Positions 50,641-59,237 of a stretch of DNA of 64,000 nucleotides are shown here, in pieces (positions within the stretch are counted from its first letter, which is position 1; each line of letters opens with the position of its first letter). The translations under genes were made by a program, and so were the position numbers. Source of the stretch: Paenibacillus pabuli. Its GTDB lineage: Bacteria; Bacillota; Bacilli; Paenibacillales; Paenibacillaceae. Location of the stretch: NCBI RefSeq assembly GCF_023101145.1, contig NZ_CP073714.1:1798001-1862000 (forward strand), read 5' to 3'. Under the pieces are notes generated by a model. The model saw nothing but the letters and a program-made list of their open reading frames with translations, had not been told where the DNA came from and ran no database searches.

Positions 50641-50949
50641 ATGAACAACAACAATTCTCATCAATGCAACCTAAATATAAGGTATGATCTGCCTGATGAG
50701 GTATGGGATAAAGTTTCAAAAGTGTATGAGCGTATGCCAGGGTGGATTGGTTATAAAAAGGGAATTCCATATTGGTTTGGGTCTGAAGAGGATGATGTTT
50801 TTATTGAAGCATCCGTTGAGCCTAGTGGATTATCATTTTATGCACAGATGAATAATGATGATTGGACTTCTTGGATAGAAACGTTCAAATTGGAAGCGTC
50901 AAAAATATTAGGTTTTGATGTTGGTGAACCTGAAGATGGATATATGTGA
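50641..50949 (+). CDS. Small immunity-like hypothetical protein
   Basis: The 102-residue acidic protein contains DLPDEVWDKVSKVYERMPGW, then IGYKKGIPYWFGSEEDDVFI and ASVEPSGLSFYAQMNNDDW. Acidic single-domain proteins of this kind in Paenibacillus and Bacillus often occur as immunity proteins of polymorphic toxins. No toxin gene is adjacent. The ATG 50641 follows AAAAGGAGAG. The assignment is by style, not by a named family. Confidence 0.6.
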   Translation: MNNNNSHQCNLNIRYDLPDEVWDKVSKVYERMPGWIGYKKGIPYWFGSEEDDVFIEASVEPSGLSFYAQMNNDDWTSWIETFKLEASKILGFDVGEPEDGYM

Positions 50950-50978
50950 TGAATGAAGGATATTTATAAGAAATAATA

Positions 50979-51226
50979 ATGCGAGTAAAATCGTTCGATC
51001 CAACTGTGCGGATTTCCCCAGACGAAGTACCAGTTGGTTCAATCGTCTACTGCTATCCATTAGGATAAGTTGATCAGAAGATATGGAATTCATACTATTG
51101 GATTATCCGTTTGCAAGGTTACACAACAAATTGAAAAACATTGATCTGACTATTTTCATAGATACACCGCTTGATATAGCTGATATCAAGGATATATCAA
51201 GGATATTCCGGGAGAGGAGATGGTAA
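50979..51226 (+). pseudogene. Two gene fragments, including a uridine-kinase-like C-terminus
   Basis: A 29-codon frame at 50979-51068 (SFDPTVRISPDEVPVGSIVY) is followed by one at 51083-51226, MEFILLDYPFARLHNKLKNI and then DLTIFIDTPLDIADIKDISR. The latter matches the DYPF...IDLTIFIDTPLDIA block of uridine-kinase-like P-loop proteins but lacks the P-loop and the C-terminal end. Sequence similar to 51006-51040 recurs near 52835. These are decayed genes. Confidence 0.5.
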
Positions 51227-51954
51227 TTCTGGACCAACAGGAGTATGGCCGCTATTTATTAGCAATGGGCGGAGAAGAATTTATGCCAGAAGATGATGAG
51301 CAGGTAGAAGCAGACCAACTTTATGGTTTTTTTCAGTGGTTTATGCCATCGGGAGCAGGTGTTGAACGTGTGTTTGAGCCGATTCCAGACGGTCAGCGTT
51401 TCTTGAACAGAATACGTCCGATCTATGAGATGTTGAATCCCGAAGACTTCGCTGGCGAATATGTGCCAGGTTATTTCAACGGTGGACATGAGGATGCTTC
51501 CGAGACAACGTTGCGTGGTCTGGGGGAGAAACTAATTCAAGGGTTGAAGCGCCTATTCTCCATGGTATCGGAGGAAGAGGAAGCGGCGGACGTGGCAAAA
51601 GAAGCGTTGCAAGATTTGGCATGTCTGTCGGAGGTTATTGTGCTGCCGCCAAGTGAGATTGGCAAGTTAGAGCAACGAGCGATTCAAGGCACGGATGAAG
51701 AAGATAGCGATGCAGTTTATGAAGCGCTCGGAGAGCTTATTAGTTCACGTAGTGACTACGATGAAGCTATCGAAATATTGAGCGAAGCGTACTATTCCAT
51801 CGCTTGCGATTATTGGGTAGCCTATTACTTGCAATGGCCCCGCTATCAAGGTTTGCAGGAAGCAGAAAACTGCCTGTATCCATACTTTGAGCTATACCGC
51901 TACGGTTATAACCTTCATTGGACTCAAACGAAGTTATACATTGGCAAACGTTAA
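51220..51954 (+). CDS. Hypothetical protein (family shared with the fragment at 23.0 kb)
   Basis: The 244-residue acidic, helical protein of unrecognised family contains DGQRFLNRIRPIYEMLNPED, a central charged region (MVSEEEEAADVAKEALQDLA), repeat-like helices (SRSDYDEAIEILSEAYYSIA) and a conserved end YPYFELYRYGYNLHWTQTK. The ATG 51220 has AGGAG directly against it, which is poor spacing, so the true start may be elsewhere or the N-terminus may have been lost. A deletion derivative lies at 23029-23223. Immunity-type function is possible but not shown. Confidence 0.65.
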   Translation: MVILDQQEYGRYLLAMGGEEFMPEDDEQVEADQLYGFFQWFMPSGAGVERVFEPIPDGQRFLNRIRPIYEMLNPEDFAGEYVPGYFNGGHEDASETTLRGLGEKLIQGLKRLFSMVSEEEEAADVAKEALQDLACLSEVIVLPPSEIGKLEQRAIQGTDEEDSDAVYEALGELISSRSDYDEAIEILSEAYYSIACDYWVAYYLQWPRYQGLQEAENCLYPYFELYRYGYNLHWTQTKLYIGKR

Positions 51955-52017
51955 GGAACGTTTGGATTGTTTTTATGATCAATCTGGTATGGAGTAAATT
52001 CTGGAAGGGGGCAAAAT

Positions 52018-52734
52018 ATGTTTGCGGAGCTCTTTAACAGACTCGGTATTCATTTACCTGTTGCAATCGTTGGAGAGTTAGAAGCTCATCTTCAAAAACA
52101 GAAGGATCACAAGTTCTTGTTCAGACTAATGGAGTCGGACGAGATCGTTGAATCATTGGATCATATGGCTGGAATAGAGATATATCAAACAATGATACCT
52201 TTGTGGACAGATGACCATTCGAACTACATAGGCTTACATGTGCAAGGTGCATGCCAAAAGAGGATAAGTTATATCAGCCATGAGGAAACGGATATAGCGC
52301 CAGCTTACAGAAGTGTAAGTTCATTCATACGTGAACTGGAACGAAATCCTCATCAGGATTGGGATGAATTGAAGAAAGACTATCCCAGCGATATCGAACT
52401 CAGTAGAGATCAGATAAATGAAGACTTAACTTGTATTCATGAGTTGAACGATGTAATTGAGTCTGATCAACGATTAAATGACGATGTTCGTTGTCAGTAC
52501 ATTTATTGCATTATGGCATTAACCCCGAAAAGCCATCTGAATTCTCTGATGAAATATGTAGATGATGAAGATATGTATGTTCAAGAGAGAGCATGCGAGA
52601 TTATGGGGTTCCATCGTTACACGCCGGCTAGAGAAAAATTAGTAGAAGTCTCCAAAGAAGGAATGCATAATGGAAAACTAGCGGCCAAACGAGCATTAGC
52701 CCAAATGAGAGATCAACGAAAAAAGGATGAGTAA
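52018..52734 (+). CDS. Hypothetical protein with SMI1/KNR4-like N-terminal region and HEAT-like C-terminus
   Basis: The 238-residue protein reads as an alpha/beta N-terminal half (MIPLWTDDHSNYIGLHVQGA, SSFIRELERNPHQDWDELKK) of the sort seen in SUKH/SMI1-type immunity proteins. A helical end follows with CIMALTPKSHLNSLMKYVDD and ERACEIMGFHRYTPAREKLV, HEAT-repeat-like. The ATG 52018 follows GGAAGGGGG. With its two neighbours it forms a block of immunity-like genes without any toxin. The family assignment is tentative. Confidence 0.6.
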   Translation: MFAELFNRLGIHLPVAIVGELEAHLQKQKDHKFLFRLMESDEIVESLDHMAGIEIYQTMIPLWTDDHSNYIGLHVQGACQKRISYISHEETDIAPAYRSVSSFIRELERNPHQDWDELKKDYPSDIELSRDQINEDLTCIHELNDVIESDQRLNDDVRCQYIYCIMALTPKSHLNSLMKYVDDEDMYVQERACEIMGFHRYTPAREKLVEVSKEGMHNGKLAAKRALAQMRDQRKKDE

Positions 52735-53075
52735 AGAGTCTGTTTACTCCCATATGGAATCGTGACTTTTGGAATCATCTGACGTTAATCTCATTAGAGC
52801 ACACGGGCCTGCATGTATAGTCCCCAGTTCGTTCTGTGCGGAGTTCCCCCAGGAAGAAGCATTAGAAAAGTTCTTGGTTTCCCAGTTTGAAAGCTACAAC
52901 CAACGTTGTGCTACCCGTTGTCATATTGGCTTCGATCAAGCATGTGCAGAACTGCTAGTCATGTTCACCACAATAGAGTGCATCACTCTACATAAGAAAA
53001 GGTTATTTCATTTACACAAAAATTTTGACGCTGCCTATTTTTTATCTAAATAAGGGGTAAATCAAATGGTTCCAA
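52735..53075. other. Intergenic region with degraded coding sequence
   Basis: A 94-codon plus-strand frame (52769-53053) has no ribosome site. Part of it (CTGTGCGGAGTTCCCCCAGG) resembles 51006-51025, so it is probably a degenerate fragment. No clear terminator was seen for the genes on either side. Confidence 0.4.
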
Positions 53076-55424
53076 TTAGGATGTCTTCGGCCCCTTTCCC
53101 TGAGTTAACCGTTGGTCTGCCGCGTGTTGGTGCCGAAATTGTCCCGGGGTAAGTCCTGTTCTGGCCTTGAATATTTTGTTGAAATAGCTGACGTTTGCAT
53201 ACCCAATCTCCCGGCAAACCTCTTCTACGGAAGCATCGGTCTGCTTCAACAGCTCCATGGCACGCTTGATGCGCAGCTGGATGAGATAGTCATTAACCGT
53301 CATGCCCGTTGACTCCTTGAAGATGCGACCCAAGTAGGAAGTGCTGCGTTTTACGTGTTCTGCCACGTTATCCACAGAGATATTCTTATTGTAATGGTTG
53401 TCCATGAATTCGGTTGCCAGCTGAAGGGTCACGTCCGTCATTTTGGAGCGCTTCTCCCGGTGGTAGTCGATGATCTTGCTGCATATCGTTAACACACATG
53501 TCTCCATATCCTGAACGGTTTCGGCACGTGCCAGAGCATCGGTATAGGACGATCCTTCACCGATAACAGCGGTCACCTCGCCGCCAGTCTGGACGAGTGT
53601 TTTAACCAGCTCCCCGCTCAATTGAACATACAGCTGATGAATATTGGCCTTGCCCAGCCTTTGCTTTAGCACCTCCCGGGTGATGGCCCGGATCACGGCA
53701 GTACACTCCTCTTTATCCGTCTTGAGCAGGGATTGCTGCAGCTTCGTTTCGAGTTCATACGGATAATAGTAGGAACCTTCTTCCGTTTTCCATTCATCAA
53801 GGATCGAATAGGGCAGAATTTCGCCCTTCCCAATGTAGATTTTCATATTTAGTGCCTCTTGAGTCTCGTTGTAAGCTGCACGCACGGCTTGTTCTCCGGC
53901 GTGAATGCGGCTGACAGCGATGGTTACAGAGATCCCATAACGACTGAGAAAATATGATTTGAGGCTTCTGGCTTGTTCCACAGGAAAGGTATCATTGGCA
54001 TCCGGATGTAAGGAGAGAAGGATGACCGTGTGCCTGCTGTCTTTGACAAAAATTTCTCCGTTGATATCCTTTCCCAGCTCTTCCATCAGGCCGTACTGGA
54101 GCAGATGGGAATGGAATATATCCTCCGATCCCCTCAACGGCTGATGCTCCTCGAGTTCAAGGGTCAGGATGGCAAAACGATTGAAATCAAGCTGTAATCC
54201 AAGCAGCTCTGCCGCATGGTCCGGTCTGTCTGCTGCTTCTTCCTGTACGTTGCCCTGGATTAGATCGTTCAAATACTTTTCCTTAATGGCCGTGCGATTT
54301 CCGGTGAGGAGTTCATCCACTTTCAGCTTTTCTTTGATTAAAATATCGCGGTTACGTGTCATCTGCTCAAAGGAATGACGGATAAATCCGGCTTCATCCT
54401 TGCTGCTGGGAGCGCCGGATCTGTCGCGCCGTTCGGATTCTTCTGAGCTTACAATATAGGAGATCACACTTTGCAGCGGGCGATATAATCTTCTCGATAA
54501 AACATAGGAAATAGCAACAGCCGCTGTTATATATAGGATGGCGACTGTCCAAATGAGGACCTTAATTCGGTTCATACCTTGCAGAAGGACGGATCGTTCG
54601 GTGATATCGACGAATCGCCAGCCTGTCATATTTGATGCAGTGTAGGATACGATCTGATCGGAATCCCCAATATAGTAGCCGCTCTCCGATGTTCCCTGCC
54701 CTGCATCCCATTGCTGAAGAAGGGCTTCTCTGTCATGAGCATCGGAATAGAGGAGTTCACCCTGTGGCCCAATGACCATGATGGTGCCTTTCTTGCTATT
54801 GTAATGACTTAAGTAGTCAGCGAAGAGTCGATCCAGATTCAAATTAATGACGATCGCACCCTCCACTTGGCCAATCAGTGGCATCTTCTGAATCAGGGAG
54901 GTCGCAGGATGATCCGGAGAAAATCCATTTGATCTTCCCGTTAACCAGACGGTACGAGATGCTGAGTCTTGATTTAAGGTATCCAGCCAGGACTGGTCAG
55001 CAAAGTCGGATATAGGAGATGTCTTTATCTCCGGACGTGATGTCAGGACAAGTTCAAGCGGGGCGTAGTATAGATAGATGGAATCGATGTAGGGACTGAG
55101 CTTTTTTTGCTCTTCTACAAGAGTGGATAGATCAATTAATGAACTTACAGAGAGCTTGCCTCCGATGGTATGGTACACATAGGATTGAGCCATCAGCAGA
55201 CTATTGGCCGCATTTCCGATGGTGGTCAGCTCCTTATGAATCAGCTCCTTCTGCTGAGTCAAGACAGATTCATTATAACTGATGGCATTACGAACACTGT
55301 TATCAGCCGAAATCATGTAAGTGACCGAAGAAATGAGAACAACAGTGATTAAAGCTATGGCAGTCATCGATAGGAGCAGTTTCACGAACATGGAGTTATT
55401 TTTCATGGCTAAAAGTCCCCTCAT
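53076..55424 (-). CDS. Membrane-bound AraC-family sensor-regulator (dCache/HAMP-like plus AraC HTH)
   Basis: The 782-residue protein has an N-terminal helix (LLLSMTAIALITVVLISSVT), a large extracellular sensing domain to about residue 285, and a second helix (VLIWTVAILYITAAVAISYV). A HAMP-like linker and a middle cytoplasmic region follow. The C-terminal AraC DNA-binding domain (about 675-775) contains ISVDNVAEHVKRSTSYLGRI and CREIGYANVSYFNKIFKART. This one-piece sensor type is common in Paenibacillus next to LplA/LplB/YtcP transporters. The ATG 55424 follows GGAGGGG. It should sense an extracellular saccharide and activate the divergent ABC operon. Confidence 0.9.
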   Translation of the reverse strand: MRGLLAMKNNSMFVKLLLSMTAIALITVVLISSVTYMISADNSVRNAISYNESVLTQQKELIHKELTTIGNAANSLLMAQSYVYHTIGGKLSVSSLIDLSTLVEEQKKLSPYIDSIYLYYAPLELVLTSRPEIKTSPISDFADQSWLDTLNQDSASRTVWLTGRSNGFSPDHPATSLIQKMPLIGQVEGAIVINLNLDRLFADYLSHYNSKKGTIMVIGPQGELLYSDAHDREALLQQWDAGQGTSESGYYIGDSDQIVSYTASNMTGWRFVDITERSVLLQGMNRIKVLIWTVAILYITAAVAISYVLSRRLYRPLQSVISYIVSSEESERRDRSGAPSSKDEAGFIRHSFEQMTRNRDILIKEKLKVDELLTGNRTAIKEKYLNDLIQGNVQEEAADRPDHAAELLGLQLDFNRFAILTLELEEHQPLRGSEDIFHSHLLQYGLMEELGKDINGEIFVKDSRHTVILLSLHPDANDTFPVEQARSLKSYFLSRYGISVTIAVSRIHAGEQAVRAAYNETQEALNMKIYIGKGEILPYSILDEWKTEEGSYYYPYELETKLQQSLLKTDKEECTAVIRAITREVLKQRLGKANIHQLYVQLSGELVKTLVQTGGEVTAVIGEGSSYTDALARAETVQDMETCVLTICSKIIDYHREKRSKMTDVTLQLATEFMDNHYNKNISVDNVAEHVKRSTSYLGRIFKESTGMTVNDYLIQLRIKRAMELLKQTDASVEEVCREIGYANVSYFNKIFKARTGLTPGQFRHQHAADQRLTQGKGPKTS

Positions 55425-55449
55425 GGCAATCCCCTCCTCACCTCAGATG

Positions 55450-55463
55450 TGGTAGCGCTTACA
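55450..55463. promoter_or_regulatory. CcpA cre-like site
   Basis: The reverse complement TGTAAGCGCTACCA matches the cre consensus at 13 of 14 positions. It lies 26-39 bp from the sensor gene start, in the 327-bp divergent region 55425-55751, and may impose catabolite repression on the sensor, the ABC operon or both. The rest of the gap holds no gene. Confidence 0.6.
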
Positions 55464-55751
55464 ATAAAATTCGATGATCTCAACAGTTGTGCAGTCCATT
55501 ATATATCACACCAGCGGAATTAGAACAGATCGAAATTGAAAAACATACAAAAAACGGAATAACGTCAGTGACTCTACGCGGCTTCTGAAGCCAAAAACAT
55601 AAAAAAAATGGAATGAGAGGATTGTGCACCGGAAGGTATAAAGCTTAAATTTTAAGTATGTAAAAACCGTCTCCAATACCCGGCCGGGTCGTTATGCAGG
55701 ATGCGGGATTCTCGAATACTAAACCAATCCAACAACAGGGGGTAGGTTCTT

Positions 55752-57314
55752 TTGCGTAAAAGAATCAAATTTGTAAGCGTTATCTTACTGGCTGTAAGTT
55801 TAACGGCAAGCTTGCTTACCGGATGCACTTCCGAGACGAACTCCTCAAGCCCGAGTTCAAATGCAGGAGAAACGCCAGGAGCAAACTCCGATCCGATCGA
55901 AATCTCCTGGGGCATTCATTTTGCCGCAGATGGAGTTGTCAATGACTCGGTGGTTCAGAAATGGCTGGAGCAGAAGTTTAATGTAAAGATCAAACCCGTG
56001 AAGGTAACGGACGCCAGTATCGCTTCCGGGGATATACCAGACATATTTATGCTCGGTGATCCTTCTAATGTAATCGCTTACCAGAATCAGGGCGTGTTAA
56101 TGAGCATTGATCAGAACATGTTGAAGGAGAAAATGCCGGAGTATTACGCGGATATTGAGAAAAAGAAAGAGCTTTTTCAGACCGTTACCGTTAATAACGA
56201 GCTGTGGGCTATCCCGATGTTTATCGATTTGAAGCCTTACGATCTGGGGATGTTGTGGCGTAAGGATTGGCTGGATCAGGTCGGCATTCAGAAAGTCCCG
56301 GAGACGTTGGATGAATTCGAGGAAGCCGTTTATGCCTTTGCACAAAAGGATCCGGACGGTAACGGTATGAAGGATACGTACGGGTTGACAGGAACGGCTA
56401 CGTCCACGTGGTCATCCGGGTTCTATTCCATCTTCGGTGCATTCGGTGTGGAGCCGACGATGTGGATGGAGAGAGATGGTCAGATTGTAAATGGATCGAT
56501 CATGCCTGAGACCAAGGAAGCCTTGGCGAAGCTGCGCAAATGGTATGCGGATGGGGTCATCGATCCGGAATTTATTACAGATACACAGGATTCATATCGT
56601 AAGAAACTGTATAACAACCGGATCGGCGTCATTGAAGAGCAGATCAGCAAAGGCGCTCTACCGGAATCGGCAACAGTCAAGGAAATGCTGGCACTAAATC
56701 CGGATGCCAAGATGGCATTTTCCAAAAATCCGAAGGGACCTGGCGGTGACGGCTCCTGGGATTGGGGAATCAAGAGCAATTTCCTGGTTATCGGCAGCAA
56801 AGTCAAGGATCAGCCTGAGAAGCTTGAGAAGCTGTTCGAAATTTTACAGGCACAGAGCAATGATGAAGAGACCATCAATATGACCAGCCTTGGTGTAAAG
56901 GGGGAGCAATGGGATTTTGCTGAAAGCGGTGCTACCTCAGGGGCGACGACATTCCTGCCTGGATTCGATAAGCAGGAGCAGCGTGATCAACTGGGAATCC
57001 GCCTGTTCTCTTTTGGTAACATTACCACCCAGGCTTATCGGGACAAATATTCCGATCCGAAGCTGAATGAGGCGGTCAAAACGTATTCATCGGCTCCAAG
57101 ATGGACCGATGCGCTGCTATTCTCTGTGCTGCCTTCGGACGGAAAATACAAACAGGAATTGACGTCACTCATGCAAAAATATTTCGCACAAATCATCAGC
57201 GGCGAAATTCCTCTGACTGAGTTTGATACATTCGTAACGGAATGGAAGGCAAAAGGCGGCGATGAATTAACGAAGGAAGCCAATGAAATGTACCAAGCAC
57301 AATTCAAAAAATAA
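55752..57314 (+). CDS. Extracellular solute-binding lipoprotein (LplA-type, family 1)
   Basis: The 520-residue protein has a lipoprotein signal (SVILLAVSLTASLLTGCTSE, Cys near residue 25). The mature domain fits the long LplA-type binding proteins: EISWGIHFAADGVVNDSVVQ, GDIPDIFMLGDPSNVIAYQN, LWAIPMFIDLKPYDLGMLWR and DPDGNGMKDTYGLTGTATS. It captures oligosaccharides for the two permeases that follow. The start is TTG 55752, behind AGGGGG. The divergent sensor probably recognises the same or a related sugar. Confidence 0.92.
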   Translation: MRKRIKFVSVILLAVSLTASLLTGCTSETNSSSPSSNAGETPGANSDPIEISWGIHFAADGVVNDSVVQKWLEQKFNVKIKPVKVTDASIASGDIPDIFMLGDPSNVIAYQNQGVLMSIDQNMLKEKMPEYYADIEKKKELFQTVTVNNELWAIPMFIDLKPYDLGMLWRKDWLDQVGIQKVPETLDEFEEAVYAFAQKDPDGNGMKDTYGLTGTATSTWSSGFYSIFGAFGVEPTMWMERDGQIVNGSIMPETKEALAKLRKWYADGVIDPEFITDTQDSYRKKLYNNRIGVIEEQISKGALPESATVKEMLALNPDAKMAFSKNPKGPGGDGSWDWGIKSNFLVIGSKVKDQPEKLEKLFEILQAQSNDEETINMTSLGVKGEQWDFAESGATSGATTFLPGFDKQEQRDQLGIRLFSFGNITTQAYRDKYSDPKLNEAVKTYSSAPRWTDALLFSVLPSDGKYKQELTSLMQKYFAQIISGEIPLTEFDTFVTEWKAKGGDELTKEANEMYQAQFKK

Positions 57315-57331
57315 CCCTGACTTGGCTAGGC

Positions 57332-57362
57332 CACCCGTGAGGGCGTAATCATCCCTTGCGGG
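57332..57362 (+). promoter_or_regulatory. Intercistronic hairpin between binding protein and permease
   Basis: CCCGTGAGGG and CCCTTGCGGG form an imperfect stem with a 9-nt loop and no T-run, the same placement as the hairpin at 37772 in the other sugar operon. Confidence 0.5.
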
Positions 57363-57397
57363 AGGGCTGGCGGTTTGGTTTAACAAGGAAGTGCGCC

Positions 57398-58297
57398 ATG
57401 AAAACGATAAAAAAACACGGAGAGCTGCTTCTACTATTTCTATTCGCCTTCGCATTCTTCGTCGTATTTAAATACGGCCCATTATATGGAGTCGTCATTG
57501 CCTTCAAGGATTTCCGGGTCGTCGACGGGATATGGGGAAGTCCGTGGGTCGGATTCCGCCATTTTCAAGAAATATTTCAGAATGGTGACTTTTATCGATT
57601 ACTTAAAAACACCCTGCTCCTGAATTTGTATCAGATGATCTTTGCTTTTCCCGCACCAATCATACTGGCGATATTGCTTAACGAGGTGAGGTCAAGGTAT
57701 TTCCAGCGGTTCATCCAGACGACCATGTACTTGCCTCATTTCGTATCGTGGGTCGTCATGTCCGGGCTGATTATTTATTTTCTCTCTCCAACGTCCGGCG
57801 TTGTAGGGGAAATTGTGAAGTGGTTTGGAGGGGAACCTGTCTTTTATATGGGAAAGAAGGAATATTTCCGCCCGATTGTGGTCATTTCTTCGATCCTCAA
57901 GGATATCGGCTGGGGCTCGATTATCTACTTTGCTGCTTTGGCGGCGATCAACCCGGAGCTGCATGAATCGGCCGTCATTGACGGAGCCAATCGGTGGCAG
58001 CGAATCATTCGAATTAATATTCCATCCATCATGCCCACGGTCGCTATTATGTTCATCCTCAGTCTTGGTGGTTTCCTAAGCGCAAACTTCGAACAAATCA
58101 TCAATCTGTTAAACCCGGTCAATTACGAAACGGGTGACGTCATCGATACTTATGTCTACCGGGTAGGTCTGCAGCAGTTTCAGTACAGCTACACGGCGGC
58201 CATTGGTTTGTTTAAATCGCTGGTAGGGCTCCTGCTAATTCTGGGGGCTAATCTGACCGTGCGAAAATTGAGCCGCGGCGAGAGCGGTCTATGGTAA
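57398..58297 (+). CDS. LplB-type ABC permease
   Basis: The 299-residue membrane protein has six helices and the LplB start LLLFLFAFAFFVVFKYGPLY, with the GVVIAFKDFRVVDGIWGSPW loop. The EAA loop is PELHESAVIDGANRWQRIIR near residues 188-207. The start ATG 57398 follows AAGGAAG; an earlier in-frame ATG lacks a site. It works with the YtcP-type permease 19 nt downstream. Confidence 0.92.
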   Translation: MKTIKKHGELLLLFLFAFAFFVVFKYGPLYGVVIAFKDFRVVDGIWGSPWVGFRHFQEIFQNGDFYRLLKNTLLLNLYQMIFAFPAPIILAILLNEVRSRYFQRFIQTTMYLPHFVSWVVMSGLIIYFLSPTSGVVGEIVKWFGGEPVFYMGKKEYFRPIVVISSILKDIGWGSIIYFAALAAINPELHESAVIDGANRWQRIIRINIPSIMPTVAIMFILSLGGFLSANFEQIINLLNPVNYETGDVIDTYVYRVGLQQFQYSYTAAIGLFKSLVGLLLILGANLTVRKLSRGESGLW

Positions 58298-58316
58298 AGG
58301 CAGGAGGAAGACAGTC

Positions 58317-59186
58317 ATGAAAATAAAAAGATGGCAAGAGCTTATTGCACCCGCCATGATCTATCTTATTTTGTCCATCCTGGCACTCATCGTTGTGTAC
58401 CCGTTCATTCATGTCCTGTCCGTCTCCTTCAGCGGTAGGGGAGAAGCACTGCGAAGCGGATTTCATTTTTATCCTCGGGATTTCGAGTGGGAAGCATACC
58501 GCGGGCTTCTGGACTATCCATTAATCTGGTCAGGATATGCGAATACGCTGTTTCGAATGGTCGTAGGCACGGCCTTAACACTTCTCGTTACCATCTGTGC
58601 CGCTTACCCGCTCTCCCGTCCCGATCTGCCCATGAAGCGGCTGCTGATCATGCTGCTGTTGTTCACGATGATCTTCGATGGCGGGATTGTCCCGCAATAT
58701 CTATTAATCAAAGAACTGCATCTGCTTAACACACACTGGGTCTATGTGCTGCCATCCGCTGCCAATGCTTTTCATGTGCTTGTGATGATTTCGTTTTTCC
58801 GCTCCGTTCCGGATGCGCTGATCGAAGCAGCTCGTATCGACGGGGCAAGGGACTTGCGAATTCTGTTCCGGATTTTGCTCCCGCTGTCCATTCCATCTCT
58901 TGTGACAATCGGGCTCTGGAATCTGGTTTACCACATTAATGCGTTTATGGATAACCTGCTTTACGTCACCGATTCATCCAAATTCGTGCTGCAGCAGGTT
59001 GTCCGCCAGATCCTCATCGAGAGCAAACTTGACCCGTTTACTACGGCGACGCTTGCAACACCGCCTGCGCCGGAGAGCTTGAAAATGGCGGCTGTTATTG
59101 TCAGCTCCTTGCCGGTGATCGTCATGTATCCTTTCCTGCTTCGATATTTCGAAAAAGGAACCATGATTGGATCTGTAAAAGGCTAG
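58317..59186 (+). CDS. YtcP-type ABC permease
   Basis: The 289-residue protein has six helices, the N-terminal ILALIVVYPFIHVLSVSFSG, and the EAA loop DALIEAARIDGARDLRILFR near residues 165-184. The ATG 58317 is behind GGAGGAAG. With the binding protein and LplB-type permease it forms a complete LplA/LplB/YtcP importer apart from the shared ATPase. Confidence 0.92.
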   Translation: MKIKRWQELIAPAMIYLILSILALIVVYPFIHVLSVSFSGRGEALRSGFHFYPRDFEWEAYRGLLDYPLIWSGYANTLFRMVVGTALTLLVTICAAYPLSRPDLPMKRLLIMLLLFTMIFDGGIVPQYLLIKELHLLNTHWVYVLPSAANAFHVLVMISFFRSVPDALIEAARIDGARDLRILFRILLPLSIPSLVTIGLWNLVYHINAFMDNLLYVTDSSKFVLQQVVRQILIESKLDPFTTATLATPPAPESLKMAAVIVSSLPVIVMYPFLLRYFEKGTMIGSVKG

Positions 59187-59237
59187 TGATCATTTGCACT
59201 TTATCTGATTGATCTTAAAAGGGAGGTATTTCCGAAG

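Noticed and set aside
52769..53053. A 94-aa plus-strand gene
   Set aside because: No ribosome site, weak start, partial similarity to the degraded sequence at 51.0 kb; treated as a decayed fragment.
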